The notes beneath the pieces are model-generated. The model was not told the origin of the DNA. It worked only from the letters and a program-made list of their open reading frames with translations, and searched no databases. A program made the position numbers and the translations under genes. A stretch of 64,000 nucleotides of DNA from Saccharomycopsis crataegensis. Its lineage: Eukaryota > Ascomycota > Saccharomycetes > Ascoideales > Saccharomycopsidaceae. This document shows positions 20,798-31,151 of the stretch, piece after piece. The first letter of the stretch is position 1. Each line of letters opens with the position of its first letter. Location of the stretch: contig NW_027043831.1 of assembly GCF_037102585.1 (NCBI RefSeq), positions 186,001 to 250,000 on the forward strand, read 5' to 3'.

Positions 20798-22429
20798 TTA
20801 GTCTTCGTCAATATACATACTTTCTTCTTTTAAAACACCAAGCTCATTCAAGACATAATTTGCTTCTCGTTTTCCACTAAGCCAAGCACCATGAGCACAT
20901 CCAGCACCTTCAAAAATGGTATGCTCCCCAGCGAAACGAATATTGGTACCAAATCCTTTGCTCAAACCAATGATCAAATCTGTTGGATCATCACCTGGGG
21001 CACAGCCAGCATAAGAACCTCTGGAAAATGGATCACGAGTCCAATTAGATTTGAAAATATTTTTTGGAATTGGCAAGTCTGCAAGGGTTTTAAACTTGGA
21101 ACTATGGCGCTTGTCATTTTGATTATTTGCAAGAACGAAGAGTGCCGGCTTAAGGAACTCCCAAGCTTCCTCTAATGACACACTTTCAATATAATTGGTC
21201 ACTGGTGATTGAACCAAAGCCACCAAACTTGGGAGCTTTTTGGAATTATAGTAGCTCAAAAAAACGATTGGATGTTCATAATATTTCGGGATATTTTGCG
21301 GATTTTCTTTGAAGTTGTAATATTTGCTATGAAGGTCGATTGGAATGGTGCTCGTTTCATCATCTGGTTTATATATCTCGCCTTGATTTTGTTTTCTACA
21401 ATTATCAAGATCCTGGGCGAACTTGGAGAAAAGTTTATCTGGTTTTGCCAATACCGTAAACTTATCAATATCTGTGTTCCAAAATATATCTTTTGTACTC
21501 TTGAACTCAAAAACCACTTTACCTAAAGCATTGAAATGCATTTTTTTTAGAGGCTCAGAGATGTATTGAGGCAACTTCGGGACAAAGTCTATGCTGCCAG
21601 CGTCAGTGTCTGGCAATGCAAGAATTGATTGAGGAACTGTTACAATCACATAGTCAGCAACTATTGACTCCCCATTCACTGTAGTGATCTTTACCTTGCT
21701 GTAGTTGTCAATTTTGGCAATTTCTTTAACTTGAATACCAGTCTTAATGATATTTTCAGAGTCTGGAATTGAGTTCAAAATATCTTCCAAAATTTTAGAA
21801 TAACCATCCATGTTTGAAGCATTACGACCCTCATTCTCGCATAGGGAATATTTACTACTCATCATTTTCCAATCTATGCCATGCCATAGTTCCAAAATAC
21901 GAAGAAGTTCAGGGGCATATTTAATTTGGTCACTTGTGAGGACTTTTCTTCTTGAATAAATATATTCAATGACTGTATTGAACAATATTGTGTCTTCAAC
22001 ATTTAAATCATTAAACTCCATCGACAGTTCAATAAATTTCTCCATCTCACCTACCACCAGTTCTAATCCCCAAGAATGCGGAACTTTGAATCCCTTATCT
22101 GGGCTATCGTTATCATTTTCATAATTCTCTGTATAACCATAAACTTCTGTATTTATATCATCATAATGAATCTTTGTATGGTCCTGGTTTAAGACGTATT
22201 TCTGGAACAATGGATTAGATAATGTGTCGTGGAACCAACTGGCTCCCAAATCATAGGTATTTCCTTCTGGAGTACGGAGTGTGAGCAACCTCCCACCAAT
22301 TCTATTTCTTGCTTCTAAAATCAAGATATCTTTAACACCATTTCGGTACAAGTCACTGGCAGCCTTCAAGCCTGAGATCCCTGCCCCAATAATAATGACT
22401 TTCTTCTGTTGTATATTGGTGCTCACCAT
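20798..22429 (-). CDS. FMS1: FAD-dependent polyamine oxidase, FMS1-like
   Basis: A 543-residue flavin amine oxidase. The FAD-binding dinucleotide fold starts at once: KKVIIIGAGISG (residues 9-20), then ILEARNRIGGRLLT with the second FAD motif, YDLGASWFH, the FAD motif YVIVTVPQSILA, and the C-terminal FAD segment RFAGEHTIFEGAGCAHGAW near residue 497. The C-terminus lacks a peroxisomal SKL-type signal. Yeast Fms1 (508 residues) oxidises spermine to spermidine and 3-aminopropanal, the source of beta-alanine for pantothenate and of spermidine for hypusine. The alternative is a paralogous lysine-demethylase-like or CBP1-like amine oxidase; Fms1-type fits best by length and order of motifs. Its divergent partner is MAK16, 2.76 kb away. 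Confidence 0.85.
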   Translation of the reverse strand: MVSTNIQQKKVIIIGAGISGLKAASDLYRNGVKDILILEARNRIGGRLLTLRTPEGNTYDLGASWFHDTLSNPLFQKYVLNQDHTKIHYDDINTEVYGYTENYENDNDSPDKGFKVPHSWGLELVVGEMEKFIELSMEFNDLNVEDTILFNTVIEYIYSRRKVLTSDQIKYAPELLRILELWHGIDWKMMSSKYSLCENEGRNASNMDGYSKILEDILNSIPDSENIIKTGIQVKEIAKIDNYSKVKITTVNGESIVADYVIVTVPQSILALPDTDAGSIDFVPKLPQYISEPLKKMHFNALGKVVFEFKSTKDIFWNTDIDKFTVLAKPDKLFSKFAQDLDNCRKQNQGEIYKPDDETSTIPIDLHSKYYNFKENPQNIPKYYEHPIVFLSYYNSKKLPSLVALVQSPVTNYIESVSLEEAWEFLKPALFVLANNQNDKRHSSKFKTLADLPIPKNIFKSNWTRDPFSRGSYAGCAPGDDPTDLIIGLSKGFGTNIRFAGEHTIFEGAGCAHGAWLSGKREANYVLNELGVLKEESMYIDED

Positions 22430-25193
22430 TATTAATCTTTATTCCAAGAGATATTGTAAGAGAAATATTTCCAATTTATATCAATAATCAAGAATGATCC
22501 CCCTCTACTGCTTTTCCCTCTTTTGATTATCTTGCTATGACCAGATTTGCAGGTGGCTGAAACTTGTGGAGATTTCAAAAGATTATATTTTTTTTTGGGC
22601 GTCAATCAAGTTTTAGCTAGTTGCGTAAAATTTGTCTCGCTAATTGCATGAAAGCAGATTACTAACCACCCGCAATCCGCGTATGCACTTACGACTCTCA
22701 ACATGACAGCAACTCACATAATTAGATTCAAGACAATATATGGGATACACGGACCTGGCAAGCAACAGGAAATCAGTTAGAGAAAAAATCAATCATATAG
22801 AGGTGGGTTACATGCATTACTGACTTGATAAAAATGGATGGAAAAAGAATAAAGTATCCTGCAAAGGACGAGAATTCCTATTATTTTTTTTTTGAAATGA
22901 ACAACGGGCAAAAAGAGCAAAAAAAAATCGCTCCCTGGGAAACTTTATTAGCCAATATCAGCATAAACACACGCCAATCCGTAACATATCCCAGAAAGAG
23001 GAAGAAAAAATAGGGAAACTCGGGTGTCTAAGAGATATACGTTGAAGCTGAGAATGATTCATTTATGGTAATTTATTGTCACGAATCTGTTTGTACGTTC
23101 CTTGTTTAATTGGCTAACTGTGTCAAATAAATTTTTTTCTGCGTTTCTTATTTACGCTTTTTTTACAGTTTTCCCAAAATTTGGATCATATATGAATACG
23201 AAAGTCATTGAGGACTCTGAAATAAAACTTTTAGTTTATTTTTTTTTATTTGATAATCATTTTTGTTGTATTATAAAGAAAAATATAGCAGATAACGTTG
23301 AAAAAATAAGTTTTTTTGAATATTTGTTTGAAAATCATGCTGTTACCATTTTGATTCCCTCCTGATACAAAGTCAATATGTAGCGTATTATAGGCTTAAT
23401 GTGAACTAAAAAAAAAAAAAGAACAGGGGGAATATGAAATATTATTATCACTAGTATCAGTTACAAGAATTTTATTTGAAACGATCATCTTTTAAGCTAG
23501 TAACCCTACAATATTTCCAATACAATATCTGGTACAATCCACTGAATTCTTAACATATGGAAGAGAAACTGTTTTACGAATTGTGTGATTTATTCTTAAT
23601 AGTAATTTTATTACTCATTGTAGTCTATTCGAAAGTGCCAGCATGTAGAATCCCAGATATTTATGAGTGGAATAGGTTATGTGGGTGAAATGTGCATCAT
23701 TTGCTTGGTTTGAGAAAATTGTTAGAAATTAGCTCGAAGATAAAAATTCATATCTATATAGAGCAAAAAACAATTTCCATGATTATTTTTCCAAAACTAT
23801 TATCTTCTTGTGAATTAAACGCCAAAGAATCTGATATTATTTTGAATTTTGTAATAAATCTATTAACGAATTTTCACAGATGCTATGCACACTAACAAAA
23901 CAATTAACATATTTCGTAAGTGTTGCGAAACTATTAACCAAAATCGGGAGATGTCTCTGGATGAAAATAAAATATCATTAGGGATTATAAGATATGGATT
24001 TTGTATCAAAAAAAAGAAAAAAAGAAATGGGAAATAGTTTTTTAATTCCAATTCAACATATAACATCAGGAAGTCCTATTACAATCTTGAACATTTCAAC
24101 TAATAATTAGTGTCTTGTAGAATTTTCCAGAGTCGTATAATAATTGCTAAAACAGAATGTGAAATACTGAAGATGAGGTAACTTTCAAAATTCAGCAAAA
24201 TTTATGATTTTATGAGTATTCAAGAAAAGAAAAAATCAAGAATAAGCATACCCCCAGTTGTTTTGAAAGCTGTGATAAATGGGGGATGATGGATTTGCTT
24301 ATTTAACAACCACTTTCAACTATTTATTCGCCAATTTGTGTAACCGACCCTCTTCAAAAGTGCTTATTTTATTTACAAATCGAAATATTTGACATATTTT
24401 TCATGAACTTTGATGAACCTTTCGCTTCATGCGTAAAATAAAGAAAGATAGAATTTTACATCAAAGAGTTTCCTGGAATCAAAATTAGCCAAAGAGACAA
24501 ACTTTTGACAGTCCTTGGGCCCCATTAATACCTCTCATTAGTTTTTTTTTTTTAAGCAAAGCCTAATTTGCTCTTATCTTCATATTTCATTTATCATGAG
24601 AATTATCAAAAGAATGCATGCAACTTTGAAAAAGATAACACATTAGAAAGAACGAACTGGTGCCAATCTGGAGCCGAGCAACTCGTCTACAAATTTACTT
24701 TTCTGACAATAAAAATTTTTATAATTACACTATAATGCTGGCTAAAAGGGTCATTTTCCTTGAAAATCAGTGAACTTCTAAAGATGAATATGTCTAATCT
24801 TGCGCAGCCTATATCTAGTATGCACCAATAAAGTAAGAGGAAAATTGCTTATGTGATTGCACCCGTGCAACCGGAGCCTATTCCATCCGGGTAAAGGCAT
24901 CGACCTTACGCATGCAGGAGAAAAATTTTTTTTTTTTTTTTTTTTTTTTCTAAAATAATTTTTCAGAATGTGAAATATATTTCATTGAACTACTAGAATA
25001 GTGAAAACCTTTCCTATATATTATATCTGGCTTTGATTTATCATTTAAATCAATCACTCTCTCACTAATTTGTCTTGCTGTGCTTGTTTGCTGCTTTTTA
25101 TTTTGATATTCATTTGCATTATAGTTCTTCACATCTTTACGTTTCATTTCATCAATAACCATAATCATAATAATATAATTTACCAACCTCAAA
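22430..25193. other. Gene-free AT-rich block between FMS1 and MAK16
   Basis: This is the longest stretch without a recognisable gene. It is strongly AT-rich: by direct count 23221-23340 has 20 G or C in 120 bases. Only short ORFs of up to 87 codons occur (for example 23102-23365 and 23692-23895, both plus); their composition is dominated by Phe, Ile, Lys and Asn, as expected of random AT-rich DNA, and I recognise no family. No tRNA-like B box, LTR ends or long tandem repeat was found by eye. The right end (from about 24850) is a normal-looking MAK16 promoter. A centromere, replication origin or eroded gene is possible but unproven. Confidence 0.6.
24860..24949 (+). promoter_or_regulatory. Candidate MAK16 promoter elements
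   Basis: Within 90 bp lie CACCCGTGCA (24860-24869, one mismatch to a Rap1-type site), CGGGTAA (24889-24895, exact Reb1 core), and AAAAATTTTT starting at 24921 (resembling the RRPE element of ribosome-biogenesis genes), which merges into a run of 24 T (24926-24949). MAK16 starts 244 bp downstream. The order general factor site, then nucleosome-excluding T-tract, then gene is typical of yeast ribosome-biogenesis promoters. Factor names are inferred from S. cerevisiae motifs. Confidence 0.45.
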
Positions 25194-26165
25194 ATGTCTG
25201 ACGAAATAATTTGGCAAGTCATCAATCAGCAGTTTTGCTCCTACAAGATGAAAACTGACTACCAGAATTTCTGCAGAAATGAATATAATGTCACCGGTCT
25301 ATGTTCTAGACAATCCTGTCCTTTGGCTAACGCGAAATATGCTACCATTAAGAACATCGATGGTAAATTGTACCTCTACATGAAAACTGCTGAAAGAGCT
25401 CATACCCCATCAAAACTATGGGAGAGAATCAAGTTATCTAAAAACTATGAAAAGGCATTGCAGCAAGTTGATGAACATTTGTTGTATTGGAACAAATTTT
25501 TGATTCACAAGTGCAAACAGCGTTTGACCAAGTTTACCCAAATAGCAATCACCGAAAGAAGAATGGCTCTTAAGGAAGAAGAAAGAAGCTATGTGGGAGT
25601 GGCACCAAAGGTGAAAAGAAGAGAAGTCAACAGAGAAAGAAAGGCTCTTAGCGCTGCCAAGATTGAAAAGACTATTGAAAAGGAATTGCTCACAAGATTA
25701 AAGACAGGTGCTTATGGCGAAAAACCATTGAATGTGGATGAAAAAATATGGAAGAAAGTCTTGGGCGATATGCAAGAAGAAAATGAATTGGAAGATGAAG
25801 AAGACTATGATGAAGAGGAAGAAGAAGAAGAGGAAGAAGGTGTCGGTGAAATTGAGTATGTTGAAGAAGATGATGAAGAAGATATGGTGGATGTTGAAGA
25901 TTTAGAAAAATGGTTAGAAGGTGACAATTCTGGTGATGAAGAAGGTCTTGTTAATGATGATAGTGAGGAAGAAAGTAGCGATGATGACCAAGATGACGAT
26001 GAAAACATGAAGGCCATTGACAAGCACTCCAAGGATGACTTCAATGATGAAAGCAAGAAGAGAGGTAAGAATGAAGGTGGTAGTGGTAAGAAGAAAAGAA
26101 GAAGAAGACCTAATGTTGAAATTGAAATCGAACATGAAAATGCTGGCAATCTTCTTGCGCAGTAG
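25194..26165 (+). CDS. MAK16: Ribosome biogenesis protein Mak16
   Basis: A 323-residue protein with the diagnostic N-terminus [18 protein letters not shown] and the conserved cysteine cluster [20 protein letters not shown] (about 26-45), the zinc-binding part of Mak16, followed by [20 protein letters not shown] and the basic helix around [20 protein letters not shown]. Residues about 185-285 are an acidic low-complexity tract of Glu and Asp, and the end is highly basic (KKKRRRRRP), a probable nuclear/nucleolar signal. The family is an essential 60S assembly factor in early nucleolar pre-60S particles, with Rpf1 and Nsa1. Length is close to yeast Mak16 (306). No intron is needed. Confidence 0.96.
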   Translation: MSDEIIWQVINQQFCSYKMKTDYQNFCRNEYNVTGLCSRQSCPLANAKYATIKNIDGKLYLYMKTAERAHTPSKLWERIKLSKNYEKALQQVDEHLLYWNKFLIHKCKQRLTKFTQIAITERRMALKEEERSYVGVAPKVKRREVNRERKALSAAKIEKTIEKELLTRLKTGAYGEKPLNVDEKIWKKVLGDMQEENELEDEEDYDEEEEEEEEEGVGEIEYVEEDDEEDMVDVEDLEKWLEGDNSGDEEGLVNDDSEEESSDDDQDDDENMKAIDKHSKDDFNDESKKRGKNEGGSGKKKRRRRPNVEIEIEHENAGNLLAQ

Positions 26166-26306
26166 GAGTAGACATTTTGGAATTTGTCTGTGTGAAATAT
26201 ACTTTATAATAATTTTTTTTTTGGCAAGATCTTTCAAGTTTAGAGATTGTAAGGAGAATCGTGAATCCGATACAATGAAAAATTTGTGGATGTCTTATTT
26301 GATCTG

Positions 26307-26314
26307 CACGTGAT
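26307..26314. promoter_or_regulatory. CACGTGAT E-box upstream of CDC16
   Basis: CACGTGAT is a centromere-element-I-like or Cbf1-type E-box, 145 bp before the CDC16 start and 142 bp after the MAK16 stop. Its function is not known; it is recorded because the same core occurs at 851 and 58617. Confidence 0.35.
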
Positions 26315-26458
26315 ATTCTCGTGCGTGTGTTTTTGTTTGTGTAAAACATGGAGAGAAATCAACAAACACACAAAAGACTCTAGGAAATTGAGGAAAGAAG
26401 GCAAAAAAATAAGGAAAGAAAGAGACGACTAAAATTTATATAGATAGTTTTAGCCCCT

Positions 26459-28882
26459 TTGGAAATGAATAATAATACCAATAACAATATCAGCCGCTCG
26501 GCGAACAATTCTACTCTTGCGATTTCTCCATTATTGGCCCATGCTCAACGGCGGGTCTCTGAGAATTATAGTACTCCACCAAATCAGCTATTCCATACAC
26601 CGATTAACCCAGAAATTCTAGGTCATCATAATCGGCACCAGACACATGTTCCATCGCCTTTGCAGCAAACGCCTCAAAGATTTAAGTTCAATGATCAATC
26701 ATCACTCGCATCATCATCATCTTTCAACGACAATAGTGTGGAGCTTGATCATAACAATACATCGCCATTATTACAACCTTTATCACAAGCAGAAAAACTT
26801 AGGCTTTGGAGACATGATGCCTTAATGCAACATCATTACGAAACAGCATGTTATATCGGTGACAAAGTATATTCGTTAACTAATGATCCAAATGATGCCT
26901 TTTGGCTTGCACAGGTACATTATGCCACGGGAAATTATATTAGAGCTCATCAGTTACTATCAACCGACCCTCAAATGGCATTTTCGGTCAGCTGCAGATA
27001 CTTGAATGCATTATGTTTAACAAAAATCAATAAATGGGAAGAGGCGCTTGATGTGATTGGCGAAGATAACCCTTTCAAAAATGACGGTGCCTCCAATATC
27101 AAAAATCAGGACGGAGGAATAAAGTTGGAAAGTTCAATGTGCTACTTGAGAGGGTTAATTTATAGTAATCAGAATAATTTTGACAAGGCGAAGGAATGTT
27201 ATAAGGAGGCAGTATTAATAGATGTGAAATGTTATGAGGCGTTCAATGAATTGATCAAGAATAATTTTATCACCCCCAATGAGGAATGGGAGTTACTAAA
27301 CAGTTTAAATTTTGAAGAGCTAGAAGATAATGGCGAATTGATTAAAAACTTATACATCACAAGATTGAATAAGTATATAAATCCAAACAAGATTCAAGAA
27401 GCCGAAGCAGTGTTAGATGAAGAATATAATTTGATCGAAAATAATGATATACTTATATCTAAGGCGAATTTACTATTTATCCAATGCAAATTCCAGCAGT
27501 GTTTAGAAGTGTGTGAAAAGGTTTTAGAGAATGATGAATTTAATTTTCAGGCTTTGCCTATTTACCTAAGTGCCTTACACGAACTAGGAGGCAAAAACAA
27601 ATTATTTTTAATCGCAAACAGATTGGCGGAATTGTACCCAAAAAATTGTACTACTTGGTTAGCCATAGGTATTTACTATTTATCAATCAACAAAATTTCA
27701 GATGCTAGAAAGTTTTTCAGTAAGGCATCTTTGACTAATCCAAATTTTGGTCAAGCCTGGATTGGTTTTGCTCATACTTTTGCGGCTGAAGGTGAACATG
27801 AACAAGCAATTAGCGCCTACTCTACCGCTGCAAGGTTGTTTCCTGGTACACATTTGCCAAACCTCTTTTTAGGAATGCAGTATCTACAAATGAATAACTT
27901 GCTGTTGGCAGAAGAGTATATGCTAGCATCTTATGAGATCTGTCCAAGTGACCCATTGTTGTTGAATGAGATCGGGGTAATTTACTTCCACACCAATGAT
28001 TTGAAAAAATCAGAATGGTTTTTTATGAAAGCTTTCAACGAATCCAAGCATTTGACTAATGATTCTAAGTCATGGATGAGTATTAATAGCAATTTGGGGC
28101 ACGTTTATAGAAAATTGGGTTATTACGAAAAGGCTTTGAAGAATTTTTTCGAGGTTTTGAAGCTCAATGTCAAAGACTCGAATATTTACTCTGCAATTGG
28201 ATTGATTTATTTGAAAATGGGAAAATATTTCAAGAGCATTGAGGCATTGCATAATGCTTTAGCAATTTCGCCGAGCGATCCGATTGCCAATGATTTATTA
28301 AAGAGAGCGCTAGATCAAAATGCTAGTGATGACAAGTCATATCATGGAAAACAAAAGCCTAACGACTCACAATTTGTTGTGCCAAAAAAACCAAAGCCAG
28401 ATAACAATAAGAGTATAGCTGCCATTTCAACCCCATTATCGAAACATAATAACATCATTGATACTTCTACAGACGATGCTGATGATATCTCTGGAGAATT
28501 TTTCAGGAAAACATCTAAGATTCTAAGTTTATCTAAATCAACATTGAGTTATAAGAAAGTTTTATCTAAATCACCGAGGTATGATTTCACCGCCAACTCG
28601 CCATCGATCGTGAAAACTAAAAATTTCCCATTTGCGAGCAATAAAAGCTTTGAAAACATTAATGAGGAGTTTGAGTTTGGTGAGTCTAGTATTGCCCAAA
28701 TTATAGAAGGTGACAATACCACGATTCCAACAACGAGGAAGGCTAAATCTTTGGCAATTTTGGATGAAGGAAGCGATCCGAGAGAAATTGCTCGAGAGTT
28801 AATTCAAGGAACTGTTAGCAGCGATGATGAAGATGAAGAAGAAGAAGAAGAAGATGATGTTATGGATATTGAAAGCGATTAG
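26459..28882 (+). CDS. CDC16: Anaphase-promoting complex TPR subunit Cdc16 (APC6)
   Basis: The listed span begins with the TTG/GAA triplets of an open frame whose first ATG is at 26465 (ATGAATAATAATACC); the protein starting there is about 805 residues. An Asn/Ser-rich N-terminus with possible phosphosites (TP and SP) is followed by a long superhelix of tetratricopeptide repeats, about 115-630. Conserved family segments include TWLAIGIYYL, AWIGFAHTFAAEGEHEQAI, LFLGMQYLQMNN, DPLLLNEIGVIYFHT and SNLGHVYRKLGYYEKAL, which match Cdc16/Cut9. The C-terminal ~30 residues are almost all Glu and Asp. In the APC/C two Cdc16 chains form a platform binding Cdc26 and driving ubiquitylation of securin and cyclins. 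Length fits yeast Cdc16 (840). Confidence 0.93.
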   Translation: MEMNNNTNNNISRSANNSTLAISPLLAHAQRRVSENYSTPPNQLFHTPINPEILGHHNRHQTHVPSPLQQTPQRFKFNDQSSLASSSSFNDNSVELDHNNTSPLLQPLSQAEKLRLWRHDALMQHHYETACYIGDKVYSLTNDPNDAFWLAQVHYATGNYIRAHQLLSTDPQMAFSVSCRYLNALCLTKINKWEEALDVIGEDNPFKNDGASNIKNQDGGIKLESSMCYLRGLIYSNQNNFDKAKECYKEAVLIDVKCYEAFNELIKNNFITPNEEWELLNSLNFEELEDNGELIKNLYITRLNKYINPNKIQEAEAVLDEEYNLIENNDILISKANLLFIQCKFQQCLEVCEKVLENDEFNFQALPIYLSALHELGGKNKLFLIANRLAELYPKNCTTWLAIGIYYLSINKISDARKFFSKASLTNPNFGQAWIGFAHTFAAEGEHEQAISAYSTAARLFPGTHLPNLFLGMQYLQMNNLLLAEEYMLASYEICPSDPLLLNEIGVIYFHTNDLKKSEWFFMKAFNESKHLTNDSKSWMSINSNLGHVYRKLGYYEKALKNFFEVLKLNVKDSNIYSAIGLIYLKMGKYFKSIEALHNALAISPSDPIANDLLKRALDQNASDDKSYHGKQKPNDSQFVVPKKPKPDNNKSIAAISTPLSKHNNIIDTSTDDADDISGEFFRKTSKILSLSKSTLSYKKVLSKSPRYDFTANSPSIVKTKNFPFASNKSFENINEEFEFGESSIAQIIEGDNTTIPTTRKAKSLAILDEGSDPREIARELIQGTVSSDDEDEEEEEEDDVMDIESD

Positions 28883-29307
28883 GTCGAACAAGGGGCGGGT
28901 GTATTTGATCTGGGTGTCTAAATTTCAAGAGTGAGGTTACCATGGGAAGGAAGAGTTTGCATGTTAAACTAGATTAAGGGAAAATCACCTAGATGGTTTC
29001 CTTTGTGGGTTGTATGAATATATGAGAATTGATGACTTTTTTTCTTTTTTCTTGCTTGGAGGTATAAAGTTTTATAGTAAGATTTATTGACCATACGTAA
29101 AATTTTATAGTTATATTAAAGGCGTGCAATTTACAAAGGACACTTGAATCAAAAGAAAAAAATAACGAGAAAATCAACAGCATTAATCACAAAATAGTAT
29201 ACAAAAAAAAGGAAAGAAGAAAACATAGAACAGGATATAAAGATACATAGAAGAACTTATTATATATAGCATAGGGATATTTTTTTTTTTTTTTTTTGCA
29301 TGGTAGT
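28883..29307. other. Convergent CDC16/YIM1-like intergenic region
   Basis: The 425 bp between two stop codons is AT-rich with a run of T at about 29280-29297 just before the YIM1-like stop. It probably holds the two polyadenylation regions. Nothing else was recognised. Confidence 0.5.
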
Positions 29308-30390
29308 TCACTTTTCTTCCAAATCAATGATGACCTTACCCTTAGCATTATGGGATGCCAATTTATTGATCGCATCCTCGAATTTTTCAATGGAGTAAGC
29401 ACTGTCGATTAGTCCATGGATTTTCCCTTCTGAAAGGTACTTTACTCCACTGACCAAGTTCTCATCAGTTGGATTCATCATAACGTAGGCATAATGATAT
29501 CCAGGATTGAACAATTTGTTAGTGATTTTACGATAGATGGACCCCCAAATCAATTTCGCGTGCTGCCAAAATGTGTTGTTGTAAACCGACACCGAATCAC
29601 CAACGATGGTGACGTACGACTTGTTTTGGTTTAATTTGAGGAAAGATCCAATATCGGCAAAGAAATCAGAGTTACCAATGGTATCGATGATCATATCGAA
29701 TTTCTCCCCGTGGAAAGTGTTGGTGATGATCTCTTGGGTGACCTCGGTGATCGGCCGTGTTTCTGTATCGTAGTTGATGGAATTGACTTTGAAGTTGAAT
29801 TTCTCGGCGTACAACTTATCAGTTTTCGTAGACTGCACCGAGTATATATCATGAACATTATACACGTTCTTCAACAATTGTAAAGTATAAAACCCTGCCA
29901 TGGTTCCTCCCCCAAGCACCAAAATCTTCGAGTCTGGGGTGGTGGTGATCAGCGGTTGGACATTCAAAATATCCACCGCAGTCATATATGATAATGGTAA
30001 CGACGCCCCGATATCTGCAGGAACGTTATCTAGTAATTTGGCAATGACCCATCCTGATCTTTTGATGACGATATATTGACCCACCGCCGATTGAGTCTCT
30101 TTTATCGATTTAGTCAGGGCGACGATTCGATCCCCTTGGGCAAACTCCATTTCCGACCCTGTGGCCACCACCGTCCCGGAAAACTCTCTCCCCATGCCCC
30201 ATTCCTCACCCCAGACATTAAAGGCTTCAGCATATTGGTAGAGAATGATATCTACGGGGTTGATCCCTGCATAGGAAACTTTAATGAGCAACTCGTCATC
30301 TTGCAATTTGGTGGGGACGGTGAAGGTTTTCAATTGGAAACCTCCTCTGGAAGGCTTGGAGTATTTAATGGCCTTGAAAGTCTGTGACAT
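29308..30390 (-). CDS. YIM1: Yim1-like medium-chain dehydrogenase/reductase
   Basis: A 360-residue protein of the zinc-independent quinone-oxidoreductase branch of the medium-chain dehydrogenases. The GroES-like N-terminal half holds LLIKVSYAGINPVDIILYQ and GREFSGTVVATGSEM; the NAD(P)-binding half holds KILVLGGGTMAGFYTLQL (around residue 185). The segment KFDMIIDTIGNSDFF with SYVTIVGD closely parallels S. cerevisiae Yim1 (365 residues), and the end AKGKVIIDLEEK matches its AKGKVVVKM. Catalytic zinc ligands of alcohol dehydrogenases are absent, as in the family. Yim1 is associated with lipid droplets and DNA-damage response in S. cerevisiae, but its substrate is unknown. The symbol means family membership; strict orthology is not shown. 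Confidence 0.8.
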   Translation of the reverse strand: MSQTFKAIKYSKPSRGGFQLKTFTVPTKLQDDELLIKVSYAGINPVDIILYQYAEAFNVWGEEWGMGREFSGTVVATGSEMEFAQGDRIVALTKSIKETQSAVGQYIVIKRSGWVIAKLLDNVPADIGASLPLSYMTAVDILNVQPLITTTPDSKILVLGGGTMAGFYTLQLLKNVYNVHDIYSVQSTKTDKLYAEKFNFKVNSINYDTETRPITEVTQEIITNTFHGEKFDMIIDTIGNSDFFADIGSFLKLNQNKSYVTIVGDSVSVYNNTFWQHAKLIWGSIYRKITNKLFNPGYHYAYVMMNPTDENLVSGVKYLSEGKIHGLIDSAYSIEKFEDAINKLASHNAKGKVIIDLEEK

Positions 30391-31151
30391 GTTGGAATTT
30401 ATTTAATAAAACTGGATAAAAGTTTTTAAAAGAATAAAGAAAGGTTTTTTTAACAATTTCAAATTCCACAGGTTCATAATAGATATATATATATAGCAAA
30501 GATCATTGAAAGTGCAGGTAGCAACTTTTTTTTTTCTATGAAATTCCATATGGCTTGTGGGGGGTGCTTACCCAATCAGGAAGACATCTCCGGTATTATT
30601 AGGGGTTTATCACCCCCTTCCCACCGAGGATTAATAATTAATAAGTATATCATATCATCTACAACAATTAAAATTTTTCATTACAGTTAACCAAATTGAT
30701 GATGATGACGATGATGATGATGATGAGCAAAATATGATGTAGATTAGGAAAGTTGTCTAAAAAGGAACTAGAGATCCTGATTAAATATATTAGCAACGAG
30801 TTTTTGTTTGGTGGGGTGGAAAATAGAGAGTTGTGAAAAAAAGTAAGAGATTAGAAATCCAATTGAAATTAGGTTGCACAGTTGTATGGTATGTCATGAT
30901 TCCGAGCCGAAGAAGACTCATATTTTCTTTCAATCTTTTTCTTTATTATTTCGGAAGGATACTTTTTTTTTTGTTATCGATTAATTCTATTTGGTTTTTT
31001 TTTTTTTTTTTTTTTTTTGCCAGGGCGTACAGCTTGGATGATGTATCGATATTTCATCTCCATCTCTCCCTCTTTCTATTTTAGCTTATACGTTCCAAAA
31101 AAGAGAGCCATTTACTTAAATCAGGTGAAATGACCAATTTTCCGTCCATTT
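30391..31151. other. YIM1-like promoter and HSV2 3' region
   Basis: The 761-bp gap holds a TA-rich candidate TATA region (about 30482-30496), a GAT/ATG trinucleotide repeat (30698-30725), and T-runs including 24 T at 30995-31018. A GGGGGTG patch near 30559 and CACCCCC near 30611 could be activator sites. No gene was recognised. Confidence 0.5.

Noticed and set aside
22430-25193. S. cerevisiae-type point centromere
   Set aside because: No CDEIII-like TGATTTCCGAA element and no CDEI/AT-tract/CDEIII order was seen here. The E-boxes found (851, 26307, 58617) lie in ordinary promoters without a partner element.
30833-31084. 83-codon ORF before the HSV2 3' end
   Set aside because: Phe-rich through a 24-T run, no family features, and it lies in a spacer between two minus-strand genes.
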